Shown: positions 29,422 through 36,807, counted from the first letter of the stretch. The stretch is DNA of 64,000 nucleotides from Phenylobacterium immobile (ATCC 35973) (GCF_001375595.1 NZ_CVJQ01000001.1:1488001-1552000); one strand, 5' to 3'. Numbers and translations are program-made. The notes: generated from the letters alone by a model not told the origin.

Positions 29422-29939
29422 GATTGCCGATCCTCCGCGGTCCAGAGCGGTCGAGCGACCCCGAGGATGGCACTGGCAGGAAGTGGCCCGAAGTACCGAC
29501 CGTCCAGCGATCCGGTGCTGTCAGGATTGAGCAGAAAAACCTGATCGGCGGCGAGTGTTTGGCAGCCGCGCCAGACGGGCAGCGGGCGACCCCGTCGATC
29601 CCGACTGAGGGCCTCACCTATCATGACGCCGTCGACGGTGATGGTGCGATCACGCCGGCAGACGCGTTGCCCTGGAAGGGCCGCGACATGCTTGAGAAGC
29701 GGCACCCCTTCAGGCAGATAGCCGCCCTCCGACAGAAATCGCGCGAGTGGTTCTGGCGGATGGACGACGGCGATATCCATGCGCTCGGGTGAGCGGCGCG
29801 GATCAACCGCATACAGGCCGATCGGCACGCTTGCGCTGGCATTCCAGATCACGCGCGGGAGCGGGTGGATGACGGCGGTTATGGCAAGAATGCCGATCGC
29901 CGCCGTCGCTGCGGCGAGAGGTTTCCATGGCAATTTCAT
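29418..29939 (-). CDS. traF: TraF-like S26 signal peptidase (pilin maturation)
   Basis: The 173-residue protein starts at ATG 29939; a longer frame overlaps DUF2840. It has an N-terminal membrane anchor (AAATAAIGILAITAVI), the serine box NASASVPIGLYAV, the lysine box LLKHVAALPGQRVCRRD and a final box FLLNPDSTGSLDGRYFGPLP, as in S26 peptidases of the TraF type. In RP4 TraF cyclises TrbC pilin; the TrbC-like gene in this window is the likely substrate. Confidence 0.92.
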   Translation of the reverse strand: MKLPWKPLAAATAAIGILAITAVIHPLPRVIWNASASVPIGLYAVDPRRSPERMDIAVVHPPEPLARFLSEGGYLPEGVPLLKHVAALPGQRVCRRDRTITVDGVMIGEALSRDRRGRPLPVWRGCQTLAADQVFLLNPDSTGSLDGRYFGPLPASAILGVARPLWTAEDRQS

Positions 29940-30409
29940 CGGTTCAGACTCCGCCGTGAAAGCCAGGCCGCGTGCCGTCGAACCGTGTAGGGACGCGGCT
30001 CCTCGGCAGCGGCAAGGCGGTTGTGGATGTGTCGCCAGTGGTCCGGACAGGCGTCGGCGGGCTGCACGCCAAGCGCCTCGACCTGATCGATCAGTTGCAG
30101 GACGCGCTCGACTTTGGCCCAACCGTTTGCGCGCAGCAGAACCTCACCCCCTGGCGCGACGCCGGGGATGGTCGTGTAGGCTTCGTTCGCATGGCAGGCG
30201 CGCAGAATATCGATGCGGGAGACGAGGGTTCCGTGGTCCCCGGCGGCCCACCGGATGAAGGCGAACACGCTGTCGGGCCTGAACCAAAAGGCCCGACGCC
30301 GACGATCGAGAATCTCTTCGTCCGCGACATGGCCGAAGCGGATCCAGCGTTCGATCTTGCCCTCAAGATGGAGCAGTTCAACGCGTGTTCTGAGGACGGT
30401 ATCGGTCAT
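29936..30409 (-). CDS. DUF2840 domain protein
   Basis: The 157-residue product (TRVELLHLEGKIERWIRFG, RRAFWFRPDSVFAFIRWAAG, LLRANGWAKVERVLQLID) matches the DUF2840 family found between traF and the partition genes in ICEs of this group. No catalytic motif or membrane segment is visible. Position and four-base overlaps on both sides tie it to the transfer operon; its function is unknown. Confidence 0.85.
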   Translation of the reverse strand: MTDTVLRTRVELLHLEGKIERWIRFGHVADEEILDRRRRAFWFRPDSVFAFIRWAAGDHGTLVSRIDILRACHANEAYTTIPGVAPGGEVLLRANGWAKVERVLQLIDQVEALGVQPADACPDHWRHIHNRLAAAEEPRPYTVRRHAAWLSRRSLNR

Positions 30410-30651
30410 CCGGGCGAACTTTCGTCGTCCGGAAATTCGCGATCGAGCAGCGCGCGCAACATATCGGCGACGGTTTGGCCGTTCCGAAAGGCGATAATCT
30501 TGAGTCGGCCGCGCATCGCCGGCGTCACGTCGATGGTGAGGCGCGCCGTATAGCTGTCACGCAGCCCGGATGACGGTCGATCAGGCGCGCGCACCCAAGC
30601 GTCTGGGTCGCTGGGACGACGGATGAAGGCCGGCTTGCGAGGATCGGTCAT
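30406..30651 (-). CDS. Ribbon-helix-helix partner of ParA
   Basis: The 81-residue protein has a disordered N-terminus and a C-terminal ribbon-helix-helix (TARLTIDVTPAMRGRLKIIA, GQTVADMLRALLDREFP). Small proteins with this fold directly after parA act as the centromere-binding factor in type Ib partition systems (ParG, Omega). It overlaps the parA stop by four bases. The repeats at 31342-31482 upstream of parA are the obvious candidate sites; this is inference. Confidence 0.75.
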   Translation of the reverse strand: MTDPRKPAFIRRPSDPDAWVRAPDRPSSGLRDSYTARLTIDVTPAMRGRLKIIAFRNGQTVADMLRALLDREFPDDESSPG

Positions 30652-31286
30652 TGCGCCAATCCATCGAGTTCATCGGCCAGCGCCTCGATGTCGCGTGTCG
30701 CCATTTGTCCGGTGTCGCTCTCCGACGCGAGGCGGCCGGTGCGTGCCGCGTCGGCGAATGCGACCCGCTGGCCGACACGGCTCGCGAGCATCGGCGGATC
30801 CTGGTCAGCCAGTGCCTCTGCGGTTTCGCGGGCAATGACGGTGCGCGCCGCGCAGCGATTGAGGAGCATCCGGGCGCGCAGTTCCGGTCGGAAGATACGG
30901 GCTTCGTCGAGCAGCCTGAGCATCTCGCTGGAAGCCCAGCCATCGAATGGCGAAGGCTGAGCCGGAATGAGCACCAGATCGGCTGCGAGGAGTGCGGAAC
31001 GCGCGATGCCGGCGACTCGCGGTGGGCCATCAATGATCAGATGGTCGGTCTCGCGGGCAAGGTCGGGAAGCTCCTTGTGGAGTGTTTCGCGTGCAAGCCC
31101 GAGGACGCCGAAAAGTCGCGGCAGACCTTCGTGCAGCCGCTGATCGGCCCAGTCGAGCGCCGACGCTTGTGGGTCCGCATCGACGACCAGAACGCGCCGG
31201 CCACGGGCGCTCCAGGCGCCCGCCAGATGCAAGGCGAGCGTCGTCTTTCCAACGCCGCCCTTCTGGTTGAGGAAGGCGACGATCAT
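30648..31286 (-). CDS. parA: ParA-family partition ATPase
   Basis: The 212-residue protein has the deviant Walker A KGGVGKTT (residues 9-16), VLVVDADPQASALDW (A' box) and HLIIDGPPRVAG (Walker B). It lacks an N-terminal HTH, so it is the short type Ib ParA that works with a ribbon-helix-helix partner. It may stabilise the excised circular element or position it. It is the first gene of the long minus-strand transfer operon, downstream of the repA iterons. Confidence 0.92.
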   Translation of the reverse strand: MIVAFLNQKGGVGKTTLALHLAGAWSARGRRVLVVDADPQASALDWADQRLHEGLPRLFGVLGLARETLHKELPDLARETDHLIIDGPPRVAGIARSALLAADLVLIPAQPSPFDGWASSEMLRLLDEARIFRPELRARMLLNRCAARTVIARETAEALADQDPPMLASRVGQRVAFADAARTGRLASESDTGQMATRDIEALADELDGLAQ

Positions 31287-31341
31287 CGCGCGCTCCGATC
31301 CGCGCGCTGCAGGCCGTGCGGAGCCGCCAACTGCGTTAGAA

Positions 31342-31358
31342 AGAATCCGAAGGATTCT
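31342..31358. repeat. Inverted repeat upstream of parA
   Basis: AGAATCC (31342-31348) and GGATTCT (31352-31358) form a perfect hairpin with loop GAA, 56 bases before the parA start. It could be an operator or part of the centromere for the ParA/ribbon-helix-helix pair. No U-tract is present in either direction. Confidence 0.4.
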
Positions 31359-31418
31359 AGGTTAGAGATGTTAAGGGCGGAGTATCGCGTTGAAATCGCA
31401 ACGAATATCGGCGATTCC

Positions 31419-31482
31419 GGTCCTCGATAGCACGAGGCGGCGGTCCCCGATGGCACGATAGCGGCGGTCCTTGATAGCACGA
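31419..31482. repeat. Three iteron-like direct repeats between repA and parA
   Basis: Three 17-base units read GGTCC-(TC/CC/TT)-GAT-(A/G)-GCACGA at 31419-31435, 31442-31458 and 31466-31482, with periods of 23 and 24 bases, about two helical turns. They begin seven bases after the repA stop and lie 133 bases before parA. Spacing and place next to a replication initiator gene fit iterons of a plasmid-like origin; binding sites for the ParA partner are the alternative. Confidence 0.65.
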
Positions 31483-31488
31483 CGCAAT

Positions 31489-32391
31489 TCACAGCTTATC
31501 CCCAGCGAAAGCGCCGCGCAGCCGGCGAGGGATCGCAAAATCAAGCGGGTCGGTGGTGGGGACGAAGACCAGGCGATCAAAGCCATAGGGACGTTCAAGC
31601 GTCAGCTTATAACCCGGCAGGGGCTGGCGGCGGACGATGTCGCGCAGGTCATAAGCGAAGTGCTTGAGCGGGCTCAGCGAGCCGGATTTTGCGTGCAGAT
31701 GGGTGAGGTCGAAACTCCAGCCACCGGGCTGGCGCCCGCCATGCTTGCGGACGATCCGATAGAGCCAGCGCTCTAGCCCGCCGGTCAGATCGAAATAGGC
31801 GCGGTCGATCGTCAGGACCAGAGCATCGTCGAGGACGGCCGAGTAGAACCAGTCGGGCAGGATAAGTTCGACCCCGTAAGGGCGGCCTTTGCTGTCGGAC
31901 GTTTCCTTCCACTCGTTGATCCAGGAGAAGCGGTGCCGACGCCGTTCACTGGGCTGGCGGATTGTTGTGGCGACGGTCGTTGCCTGAAGACGGTCGAGGC
32001 CGGCCTTCAGGCGATCATAGTCTCGCGCTGACGTGCCACGGCCTACGAAGGTCAAGATCTCATAGGGCGTCGCCGCAACCAGCCTCGATGTCCGAAAGCC
32101 GTGGTCGCGCGCTTCGACCAACTGACTGGCTGCCCAGATCAGTACATCGGCGTCCCAGATCGTAGCCATACCATGCTCGGGCACGGCCTCGACGCGGATC
32201 GCGACGGAGCCTGCCTGAAAGTCGATCGGCTTGAGCCGCTTTGATTTCGCCAGGCTGAAGAATGGGTAGGCCATCAAGTCCTGGGCATCACGCGGCGCCA
32301 GATCGCCAGGGATGGCGCGGAAAAGCTCAAGCTGGTCGCGCTCGGGCGTCGGGTGGCGACGCCCCGGCTGGGCGCTCGGTCGCGAGCTCAT
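31489..32391 (-). CDS. repA: RepA-like replication initiator
   Basis: The 300-residue protein (LMAYPFFSLAKSKRLKPIDF, ATIWDADVLIWAASQLVEA, ATPYEILTFVGRGTSARDYD, SGSLSPLKHFAYDLRDIVR) matches the replication initiator protein A family carried by ICEs and plasmids of alphaproteobacteria. The fold is expected to hold two winged-helix domains that bind iterons. Its stop is seven bases from three iteron-like repeats. The start overlaps the excisionase-like gene by four bases, so initiator and excisionase are probably made together, which suits replication of the excised circle. Confidence 0.85.
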   Translation of the reverse strand: MSSRPSAQPGRRHPTPERDQLELFRAIPGDLAPRDAQDLMAYPFFSLAKSKRLKPIDFQAGSVAIRVEAVPEHGMATIWDADVLIWAASQLVEARDHGFRTSRLVAATPYEILTFVGRGTSARDYDRLKAGLDRLQATTVATTIRQPSERRRHRFSWINEWKETSDSKGRPYGVELILPDWFYSAVLDDALVLTIDRAYFDLTGGLERWLYRIVRKHGGRQPGGWSFDLTHLHAKSGSLSPLKHFAYDLRDIVRRQPLPGYKLTLERPYGFDRLVFVPTTDPLDFAIPRRLRGAFAGDKL

Positions 32392-32666
32392 CGACGGCGC
32401 TCGAAGGATGTTTCTTCCGCGTGCCGTTTGGCGGGAAGGACGACGCTTCCGGTCTCGTCTGTCGTGGAAGACTTCGCGCCGCGATCAACCCAGATCTGGA
32501 GGTCCTCGACGCGATAAACCACGCGGCCGCCGATCTTGGAGTATCGCGGGCCAGTTCCGTAGGTCCGGTGCTTTTCGAGCGTGCGGCCTGAAAGGCCGAG
32601 GAAGCGCGCGGCCTCGGGTGTACGAAGGCAGCGGGGTGGTAATGTCGCGGTCGCGGATGAGGACAT
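32388..32666 (-). CDS. rdfS: AlpA/excisionase-type HTH protein (RdfS-like)
   Basis: The 92-residue protein has a MerR/AlpA-type winged HTH (LRTPEAARFLGLSGRTLEKH, GTGPRYSKIGGRVVYRVEDLQIW), the fold of recombination directionality factors. Size, fold and place downstream of the fseA-like gene match rdfS of ICEMlSym-R7A, which drives excision. The cognate integrase is not in the window. The 155-base gap upstream should hold an FseA-responsive promoter. The symbol rests on synteny and fold, not on a measured similarity. Confidence 0.75.
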   Translation of the reverse strand: MSSSATATLPPRCLRTPEAARFLGLSGRTLEKHRTYGTGPRYSKIGGRVVYRVEDLQIWVDRGAKSSTTDETGSVVLPAKRHAEETSFERRR

Positions 32667-32821
32667 GATCGAACCTCCGAAAGATTGCGGCGGCTCTGGC
32701 GAGCTGCCGACGGTCGAAGGCGAATGTGGCGAAGTAGGAAAAGGCCGAGGCGGGTCGCAAACGACGCCCCCTGTTTCCGACCCGTCAGCCGGACATTTTC
32801 GCGGCCCAGCCGGGCGCCGTG

Positions 32822-33569
32822 TCAGGATTTCAGGAGCTTGCGGTATCCGCCGGCTGTGAGGGCCAGGCCGTCCCGGATCAGGCGGGCGGTTCGGCTGCGC
32901 AGATGATGGTCGTCGAATGCGACGCCCTCTGGCACCTGTTCCGGGCCAAATATGGTCTCTGCGATGTCACGACGTGTGGCGCCGGCATGGCGGGCGTCAA
33001 CGGCGCGCAGGCTCATCGCCAGACGCTCTCGGCGTGACGCTGGGATCTCGCGTGCATAGGGAAGGCTCTGTTGGCCCGTCAGCGCACGCCATAGGCGAGC
33101 CATCGCCTCGATCCGCGTCGGGATGTTGGCATCGAGCGGAACGATCGCCATCAGCGGCGCGTCAAGCGGTAGGCCGGGCGCGAGCTTTGCCGTGCCCGAG
33201 GCCTTAGAGGCACCGATCTTTGCGTAAGCGCCATCATCGCTGGCGATATCGTGGCGCAGCGGGAGCTGCCCAGCCGTCACGTCGCCTAGCCCGGTAGTAT
33301 CGGCGACGAGCTGGATCAGGCGGGGATCATAATTGGCAAGCCAATAGACTTCGGTCTCTTCCGCCGCCCGGCGAGGATCCACCGCGAAATCGCAGGCCCC
33401 AGCGCTGCGCCATCAGGTCAGCGGCATCTGCCGAGGAGCGCATCACCGACGCATAGGCCCTTTGGTACGCTGGATTGCGGCGCAGAAATTCCCAGGCCAG
33501 ATCGGCCGCCGGAAGCTCTTTCGCCCGAAGATAAGGCTCAGAATCTCGCCAGTTACGCTTACTCGACAT
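32822..33569 (-). CDS. fseA: FseA-like excision activator made by +1 frameshift (DUF6499 + DUF2285)
   Basis: Two overlapping frames make one protein. The first starts at ATG 33569 behind AAGGAG and encodes an 80-residue DUF6499-type protein (MSSKRNWRDSEPYLRAKELP, QRWGLRF). The second (stop at 32822) continues with AVDPRRAAEETEVYWLANYD and a DUF2285 domain. At 33386-33389 the minus strand reads UUUC. A +1 slip from UUU to UUC joins ...WGLRF to AVDPRR, giving 248 residues. In ICEMlSym-R7A exactly this tRNA-Phe slip fuses msi172 and msi171 into FseA, which activates rdfS. A one-base sequencing error is the alternative but is less likely. Confidence 0.85.
33386..33389 (-). promoter_or_regulatory. 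UUUC +1 programmed frameshift site
   Basis: In the minus-strand reading CGA-TTT-CGC-GG the TTT is codon 61 of the upstream frame (33387-33389). Moving one base forward places TTC in the P site and GCG-GTG-GAT next, which continues the DUF2285 frame. This matches the published UUU-to-UUC slip in the conserved motif of msi172 in ICEMlSym-R7A. Confidence 0.8.
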
Positions 33570-33727
33570 CGCGAACTCCTTGCACAGGACGCGCCACGGT
33601 TGCGCGCCGCTATAGGATTCGGGATGGCATTCTTGGGATTGAACCCCGGTGAGCTAGGCATGGTGTTCGTGAAAACCGATCACGCCGAAATGGATATTTT
33701 ATCGCGTGATGGCGGGCAGCACGGACG

Positions 33728-33988
33728 TCAGGCTTTGGGCCAAACAAGCGATTGATACCCCTGCGCGCTGATCCACCGCGCCCGTGCCAAGTGGCTGTCG
33801 TAGGTGGCACGCGCCCGCTCAAGGTCGGCGTTCGGATCGACGCCAAAGATCATTTCCACCGCCTCGCGCCAATCAGCGCCGTCGTCGGCGGCATCAATCA
33901 GACGCAAATAGGTGGGCATCTGGTCACGATCATAGGCGGTGAGATCGGGACCGTCTGGAGCGAGATCTGAAATCGGCGAGTTGGCCAT
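33728..33988 (-). CDS. qseM: DUF2285 protein, QseM-like antiactivator
   Basis: The 86-residue protein starts at ATG 33988; GTG 33991 is one codon further. It is a lone DUF2285 domain (YLRLIDAADDGADWREAVEM, IFGVDPNADLERARATYDSH, ARARWISAQGYQSLVWP). In ICEMlSym-R7A the small DUF2285 protein QseM binds and inhibits both TraR and FseA, and its gene is divergent from qseC, as here. No traR or traI is in the window, so FseA is the only visible partner. Confidence 0.78.
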   Translation of the reverse strand: MANSPISDLAPDGPDLTAYDRDQMPTYLRLIDAADDGADWREAVEMIFGVDPNADLERARATYDSHLARARWISAQGYQSLVWPKA

Positions 33989-34047
33989 CACGGGCGAGCG
34001 CGGCTGAGAGGGGGCTGAATCACGAGGTTAATGAAACCGCCAAGCGT

Positions 34048-34078
34048 TGCCGCACAAGCAGTTTTTTGCACTGCGGCA
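34048..34078. promoter_or_regulatory. Inverted repeat in the qseM-qseC interval
   Basis: TGCCGCA (34048-34054) and TGCGGCA (34072-34078) are perfect inverted arms 17 bases apart, nearer to qseM. It is one of two inverted repeats between the divergent genes and could be a QseC operator or cover the qseM promoter. Confidence 0.4.
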
Positions 34079-34129
34079 CTGCTGAAAATGGGACGCGGTG
34101 GCACGCTCACAGCCTTCAAGCCAATGGTC

Positions 34130-34162
34130 TGTAGAGAATACTCCGTGGTGAAATACTCTACA
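34130..34162. promoter_or_regulatory. Inverted repeat upstream of qseC, candidate operator
   Basis: TGTAGAG (34130-34136) and CTCTACA (34156-34162) are perfect inverted arms 19 bases apart, ending 19 bases before the qseC start. Between them AATACTC occurs once and recurs overlapping the right arm, so a second, direct-repeat symmetry is present. XRE-type controllers such as QseC bind paired sites of this size. Binding is inferred from position. Confidence 0.5.
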
Positions 34163-34181
34163 AGCCAGTGCTGTCTCGTTC

Positions 34182-34427
34182 ATGGAGATACGAGAGGTCC
34201 TCGCGCTTAACCTGCGGAATTACCGGCAGGCTCAAGAGCTTTCGCAGGAAGAGCTCGCGCACCGTGCCGAGATCGACCGGACGTATGTCAGTTCATTGGA
34301 ACGGTGTGTTTATGCCGCCAGCATCGATGTGCTGGATCGGTTGGCGCACGTTTTAGGTGTCGAAGCGGCCGATCTGTTGCGTCGGCCCGACCCCGGAGCG
34401 GAACCGGTGCCGGCTTCTAAGACCTAA
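34182..34427 (+). CDS. qseC: XRE-family regulator, QseC-like
   Basis: The 81-residue protein is almost only a Cro/C1-type HTH (LALNLRNYRQAQELSQEELA, RTYVSSLERCVYAASIDVLD, RLAHVLGVEAADLL). It starts at ATG 34182 and is divergent from the DUF2285 gene. In ICEMlSym-R7A QseC has this size and layout and controls the switch between its own gene and qseM. No strong ribosome site is visible (CTCGTTC precedes the ATG), so expression may be low or the transcript leaderless. Confidence 0.78.
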   Translation: MEIREVLALNLRNYRQAQELSQEELAHRAEIDRTYVSSLERCVYAASIDVLDRLAHVLGVEAADLLRRPDPGAEPVPASKT

Positions 34428-34461
34428 GCCAAGACCGGTAAGAATACGCGGCGGGGCGAGT

Positions 34462-34487
34462 CCCCGCCCGGGCTAGCCCGGGCGGGG
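34462..34487. terminator. 26-base perfect palindrome between convergent genes
   Basis: CCCCGCCCGGGCT (34462-34474) is followed without a gap by its exact reverse complement (34475-34487). It lies 35 bases after the qseC stop and just before the DUF736 stop on the other strand. A bidirectional hairpin terminator is the simplest reading, although there is no T-tract on either side. Confidence 0.5.
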
Positions 34488-34495
34488 TGAGAGGC

Positions 34496-34819
34496 TCAGT
34501 CGCCGTTGCGCTTGGCGGCGCGCGACCAGATCAGGCTGAAGGTGTCGCCCTCTTCGTCGTCGAAGAGATTGGCGTAGATCGGAGCGGTGAAGCTGGGATC
34601 ATCGAGCTTGAGGCCCAGATATTCGCGGCCCTCGTTCGAGGTCTTGCTCCAGGCGGCGCCGATCTCGGCACGGCCGACGTAAACCCGATGGCTCGGCGCG
34701 TTGTCGCCGCTGCGGTTCGCCTCGGGGACGATGCGGACGCCCTTGGCCTGGACGCTGAGCGTCACGATCTCGCCGCTGAACTCGTTGCCGCTCTTCTTGA
34801 AGGTGCCGATGGTCGCCAT
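34496..34819 (-). CDS. DUF736 domain protein
   Basis: The 107-residue product (MATIGTFKKSGNEFSGEIVT, RVYVGRAEIGAAWSKTSNEG, YLGLKLDDPSFTAPIYANLF) is a typical DUF736 protein, a small all-beta family abundant on alphaproteobacterial ICEs and plasmids. A ribosome site AAGGAGACTTAAC precedes the ATG. Function is unknown; a single-strand-binding or OB-like role has been guessed. Its leader contains the structured element at 34852-34992. Confidence 0.88.
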   Translation of the reverse strand: MATIGTFKKSGNEFSGEIVTLSVQAKGVRIVPEANRSGDNAPSHRVYVGRAEIGAAWSKTSNEGREYLGLKLDDPSFTAPIYANLFDDEEGDTFSLIWSRAAKRNGD

Positions 34820-35446
34820 GTTAAGTCTCCTTGGATGCTATTTCGAGCACCGCGCCCATCGCGGCCTCGATGGTGATCAAGGGGCCGGAGGCGATCGACG
34901 CCGCACCCTTCAGGGCCGCAGCGCAGCGGAGGATGTCGGTCGGGAGACTTTCTTGTCCCGCGAGGAGGCCCGCCGGGCCGGGGAAGAAAGTCGGACGACA
35001 GGCGTTGCGGCTGAGGCGATCGAGGCGAAGCCGGCCTTCGGCCAGATCAGTCCATCAAGAGACCGCTTGGGTGTGTGCATTGATAGCCGATCCAACCGGA
35101 GACCTGGCGAATGTCCTTGGCTCCAAGCAAGGCAAAAACGCAGACGGCGCATTGTCGGATAGTCCAGCGTACAAAACGGCGCGCACGGCCCGATTGTCGG
35201 GGTGGCAGTAGAGAAGTGAAATGCTCATGAGGGTTGTCGATCTTCGCCGAGTCGCCGTGGGAGGCTCCCTGAACGAAAGCGGCAATGGGCAGGCTCGTTT
35301 AACCGACAACCGCGCTTAATCGCCAATCTCAGACAAGAAGGGGGCCATAGTCTCCAGCCCCGTTCGCGCCCGGTGCGTCATGGTGATGACCTGAGCTGCT
35401 GCACCTGCTCGGGTCGGTCCGGGCGGGGAATCATTCTGGCGAGACG
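34820..35446. other. 627-base interval without a convincing gene
   Basis: The part nearest DUF736 holds the structured leader at 34852-34992. From 34993 to 35446 I see no frame with both a ribosome site and a protein-like composition; short frames on both strands are Arg/Ser/Pro-rich antisense-type products. Nothing else was recognised here. Confidence 0.5.
34852..34992 (-). ncRNA. Structured leader element, copy A (upstream of DUF736)
   Basis: This stretch shares GCGCCCATCGCGGCCT (34852-34867) and GGCCGCAGCGCAGCG (34914-34928) with copy B at 37768-37929. Past these blocks each copy has a long stem enclosing a small hairpin: here GACTTTCTT (34946-34954) pairs with AAGAAAGTC (34984-34992) around GGCCC-GCC-GGGCC (34967-34979). 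Both stems differ in sequence from copy B but keep pairing. In the transcript the element ends about 33 bases before the DUF736 start. No known RNA family was recognised. Confidence 0.55.
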
Positions 35447-35899
35447 TTATTGCCCTGATAGACGCGCGTCTGAAGGAGTGGCTCGAAAGCCTGCCCCGCG
35501 GGGCAAAGCAAGCCGAGCCAAGGCAGTGAGGCTGATCGCTCCAGAGCCGAAAAGGGCAAAGGCTTGGCGCCATCCCTCAGCCGGGATCGCCAGCGCGGCG
35601 AGCCCGTGCGTGGCATGATAGCCCGCAATCGCGGCGGGGATCGCGAAGAGACCTGCGACTGCGACGCGGACCAACGTAGACGGGACGAGCGTAAAGACCA
35701 TTTGGCCTGCGGTAAGCGTGGCGATGCCAGCTAGAAGACCGAGAAAAATAGCGCCGATTGGACCGGCACCGGTATCGGTCGTCGCGAGCCCCACGGACAC
35801 AGCGGCGAACAGCGGAAGAGCGAAAACGGCGAGGTTGAACAGCAACCAACACATCGCACCCAGTACGATGATCAGCATGATGATGCCCAGAATGATCAT
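35447..35899 (-). CDS. Small multi-pass membrane protein
   Basis: The 150-residue product starts at ATG 35899; the frame opens 25 codons earlier with a non-hydrophobic stretch that lacks a ribosome site. Hydrophobic segments at about 1-35 (IILGIIMLIIVLGAMCWLLF), 40-60, 65-85 and 90-110 suggest four or five membrane passes, then a short basic tail. It has no motif that I recognise. It sits among ICE maintenance genes and may be an exclusion or transfer-modulating protein, but nothing in the sequence shows that. Confidence 0.65.
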   Translation of the reverse strand: MIILGIIMLIIVLGAMCWLLFNLAVFALPLFAAVSVGLATTDTGAGPIGAIFLGLLAGIATLTAGQMVFTLVPSTLVRVAVAGLFAIPAAIAGYHATHGLAALAIPAEGWRQAFALFGSGAISLTALARLALPRGAGFRATPSDARLSGQ

Positions 35900-36025
35900 G
35901 GCGGTGTACTCCGTTGCAAACAGGAACGGTCGCGCCTCCACCACCACCACGGCGCAGCGTCGAGTATAGCCCAAAAGTCGGCTGGGCGGGAGCGCGTTTT
36001 TGCGCTTCCGCCCAACAGGTGTGGC

Positions 36026-36187
36026 TCACGACCAGGGGTCATATTCATGGACGACGCTGTCGGGGTCGCCGTCAAACTCGGCCGAGGGCATGACGCCGAA
36101 CTCGGATCCTGCCTTGAAAAGGGTGACGCAGACCATGAGGGTCTTTGCGAGGTTCCAGGCGCTACGTTGGGCGAGAGAAAGCGACAT
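36026..36187 (-). CDS. Small hypothetical protein, 53 aa
   Basis: The frame starts at ATG 36187 behind CAGGAG and ends TGA at 36026. The product begins MSLSLAQRSAWNLAKTLMVC and ends with an acidic tail VVHEYDPWS. The N-terminal half is an amphipathic helix with a hydrophobic core, so peripheral membrane association is possible. A clear ribosome site and an orderly, non-repetitive sequence support a real gene; function unknown. Confidence 0.6.
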   Translation of the reverse strand: MSLSLAQRSAWNLAKTLMVCVTLFKAGSEFGVMPSAEFDGDPDSVVHEYDPWS

Positions 36188-36397
36188 CGTTCCGGCTCCT
36201 GTCTGGAGGCGGGGACCATCCCCGCTCGACAGGCGCCCGAAGTGTCCGGGACACGGCCGCGGTCACCGCGCCAGGCGTTAGCCCAGCGGCCGCAAGCTCC
36301 GCTTAGCGGACCCTTTACGGGTTGACCGTGGAAGGCCGGGCCCGGACCAAGGAAAGCGGCTATGAGAGCGGGGTGGGCAACGACGGGGTAGGGAAGA
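36188..36397. other. GC-rich interval with several short hairpins
   Basis: Between the divergent genes at 36026-36187 and 36398-36787 lie short perfect hairpins such as GTGTC-CGG-GACAC and GCGGT-C-ACCGC, and an AGCGGCCGCA block reminiscent of the leader copies at 34852 and 37768. The resemblance is too weak for me to call a third copy. Confidence 0.3.
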
Positions 36398-36787
36398 ATG
36401 TCAGACGAAGATCTTCTCTCCGAAGCAAAGCAGCGCTTCCTCGACGCTCAGCGAGACGTCGACATCCTCCGACAAAAGATCGCGGTGGCTCAGTGCCCAA
36501 TACAGATCGGGGACACGGTTACGATCGTTGATGGCGGCAAGACCTACGAGGGTGTGGTCGAGCATGTCGGTCATGCCATGTCTGCTGCAGAGCTACTTGG
36601 TCCGGTGGTGGGCGCCCCGACCCTTTGGGCGGCGAGCGGCCACCGCGTGAACAAGACAACGGGCCAGATCGGGAAGTGGTCATTTGCGATTGTCAGCGAC
36701 AGCGCTGAATTTCTCGACGGCAAATGGGTGATTGCCGAACGCAGTATCGAGGCCTTGCTCGGTCTGGCGCCCCACAACGGGCGCTAG
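36398..36787 (+). CDS. Hypothetical protein with KOW/SH3-like barrel
   Basis: The 129-residue protein starts at ATG 36398 behind GTAGGGAAG. It is the only plus-strand gene in this block. Residues 1-32 form an amphipathic helix or coiled coil (LLSEAKQRFLDAQRDVDILR). Residues about 37-70 (IQIGDTVTIVDGGKTYEGVV) look like a small beta barrel of KOW/SH3 type. The C-terminal half is not recognised. The isolated orientation suggests its own promoter, possibly a later insertion. Confidence 0.65.
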   Translation: MSDEDLLSEAKQRFLDAQRDVDILRQKIAVAQCPIQIGDTVTIVDGGKTYEGVVEHVGHAMSAAELLGPVVGAPTLWAASGHRVNKTTGQIGKWSFAIVSDSAEFLDGKWVIAERSIEALLGLAPHNGR

Positions 36788-36807
36788 CGTTGGCTGGTCG
36801 GCGGCGC

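Noticed and set aside
32822..33569. Reading the DUF6499/DUF2285 locus as a plain pseudogene
   Set aside because: The frame change falls exactly on UUUC, the published slip site of the homologous gene, and both halves are otherwise intact.
34910..35309. Short frames on both strands in the interval upstream of DUF736
   Set aside because: Arg/Ser/Pro-rich composition and no ribosome sites; part of the stretch is better explained by a structured leader.
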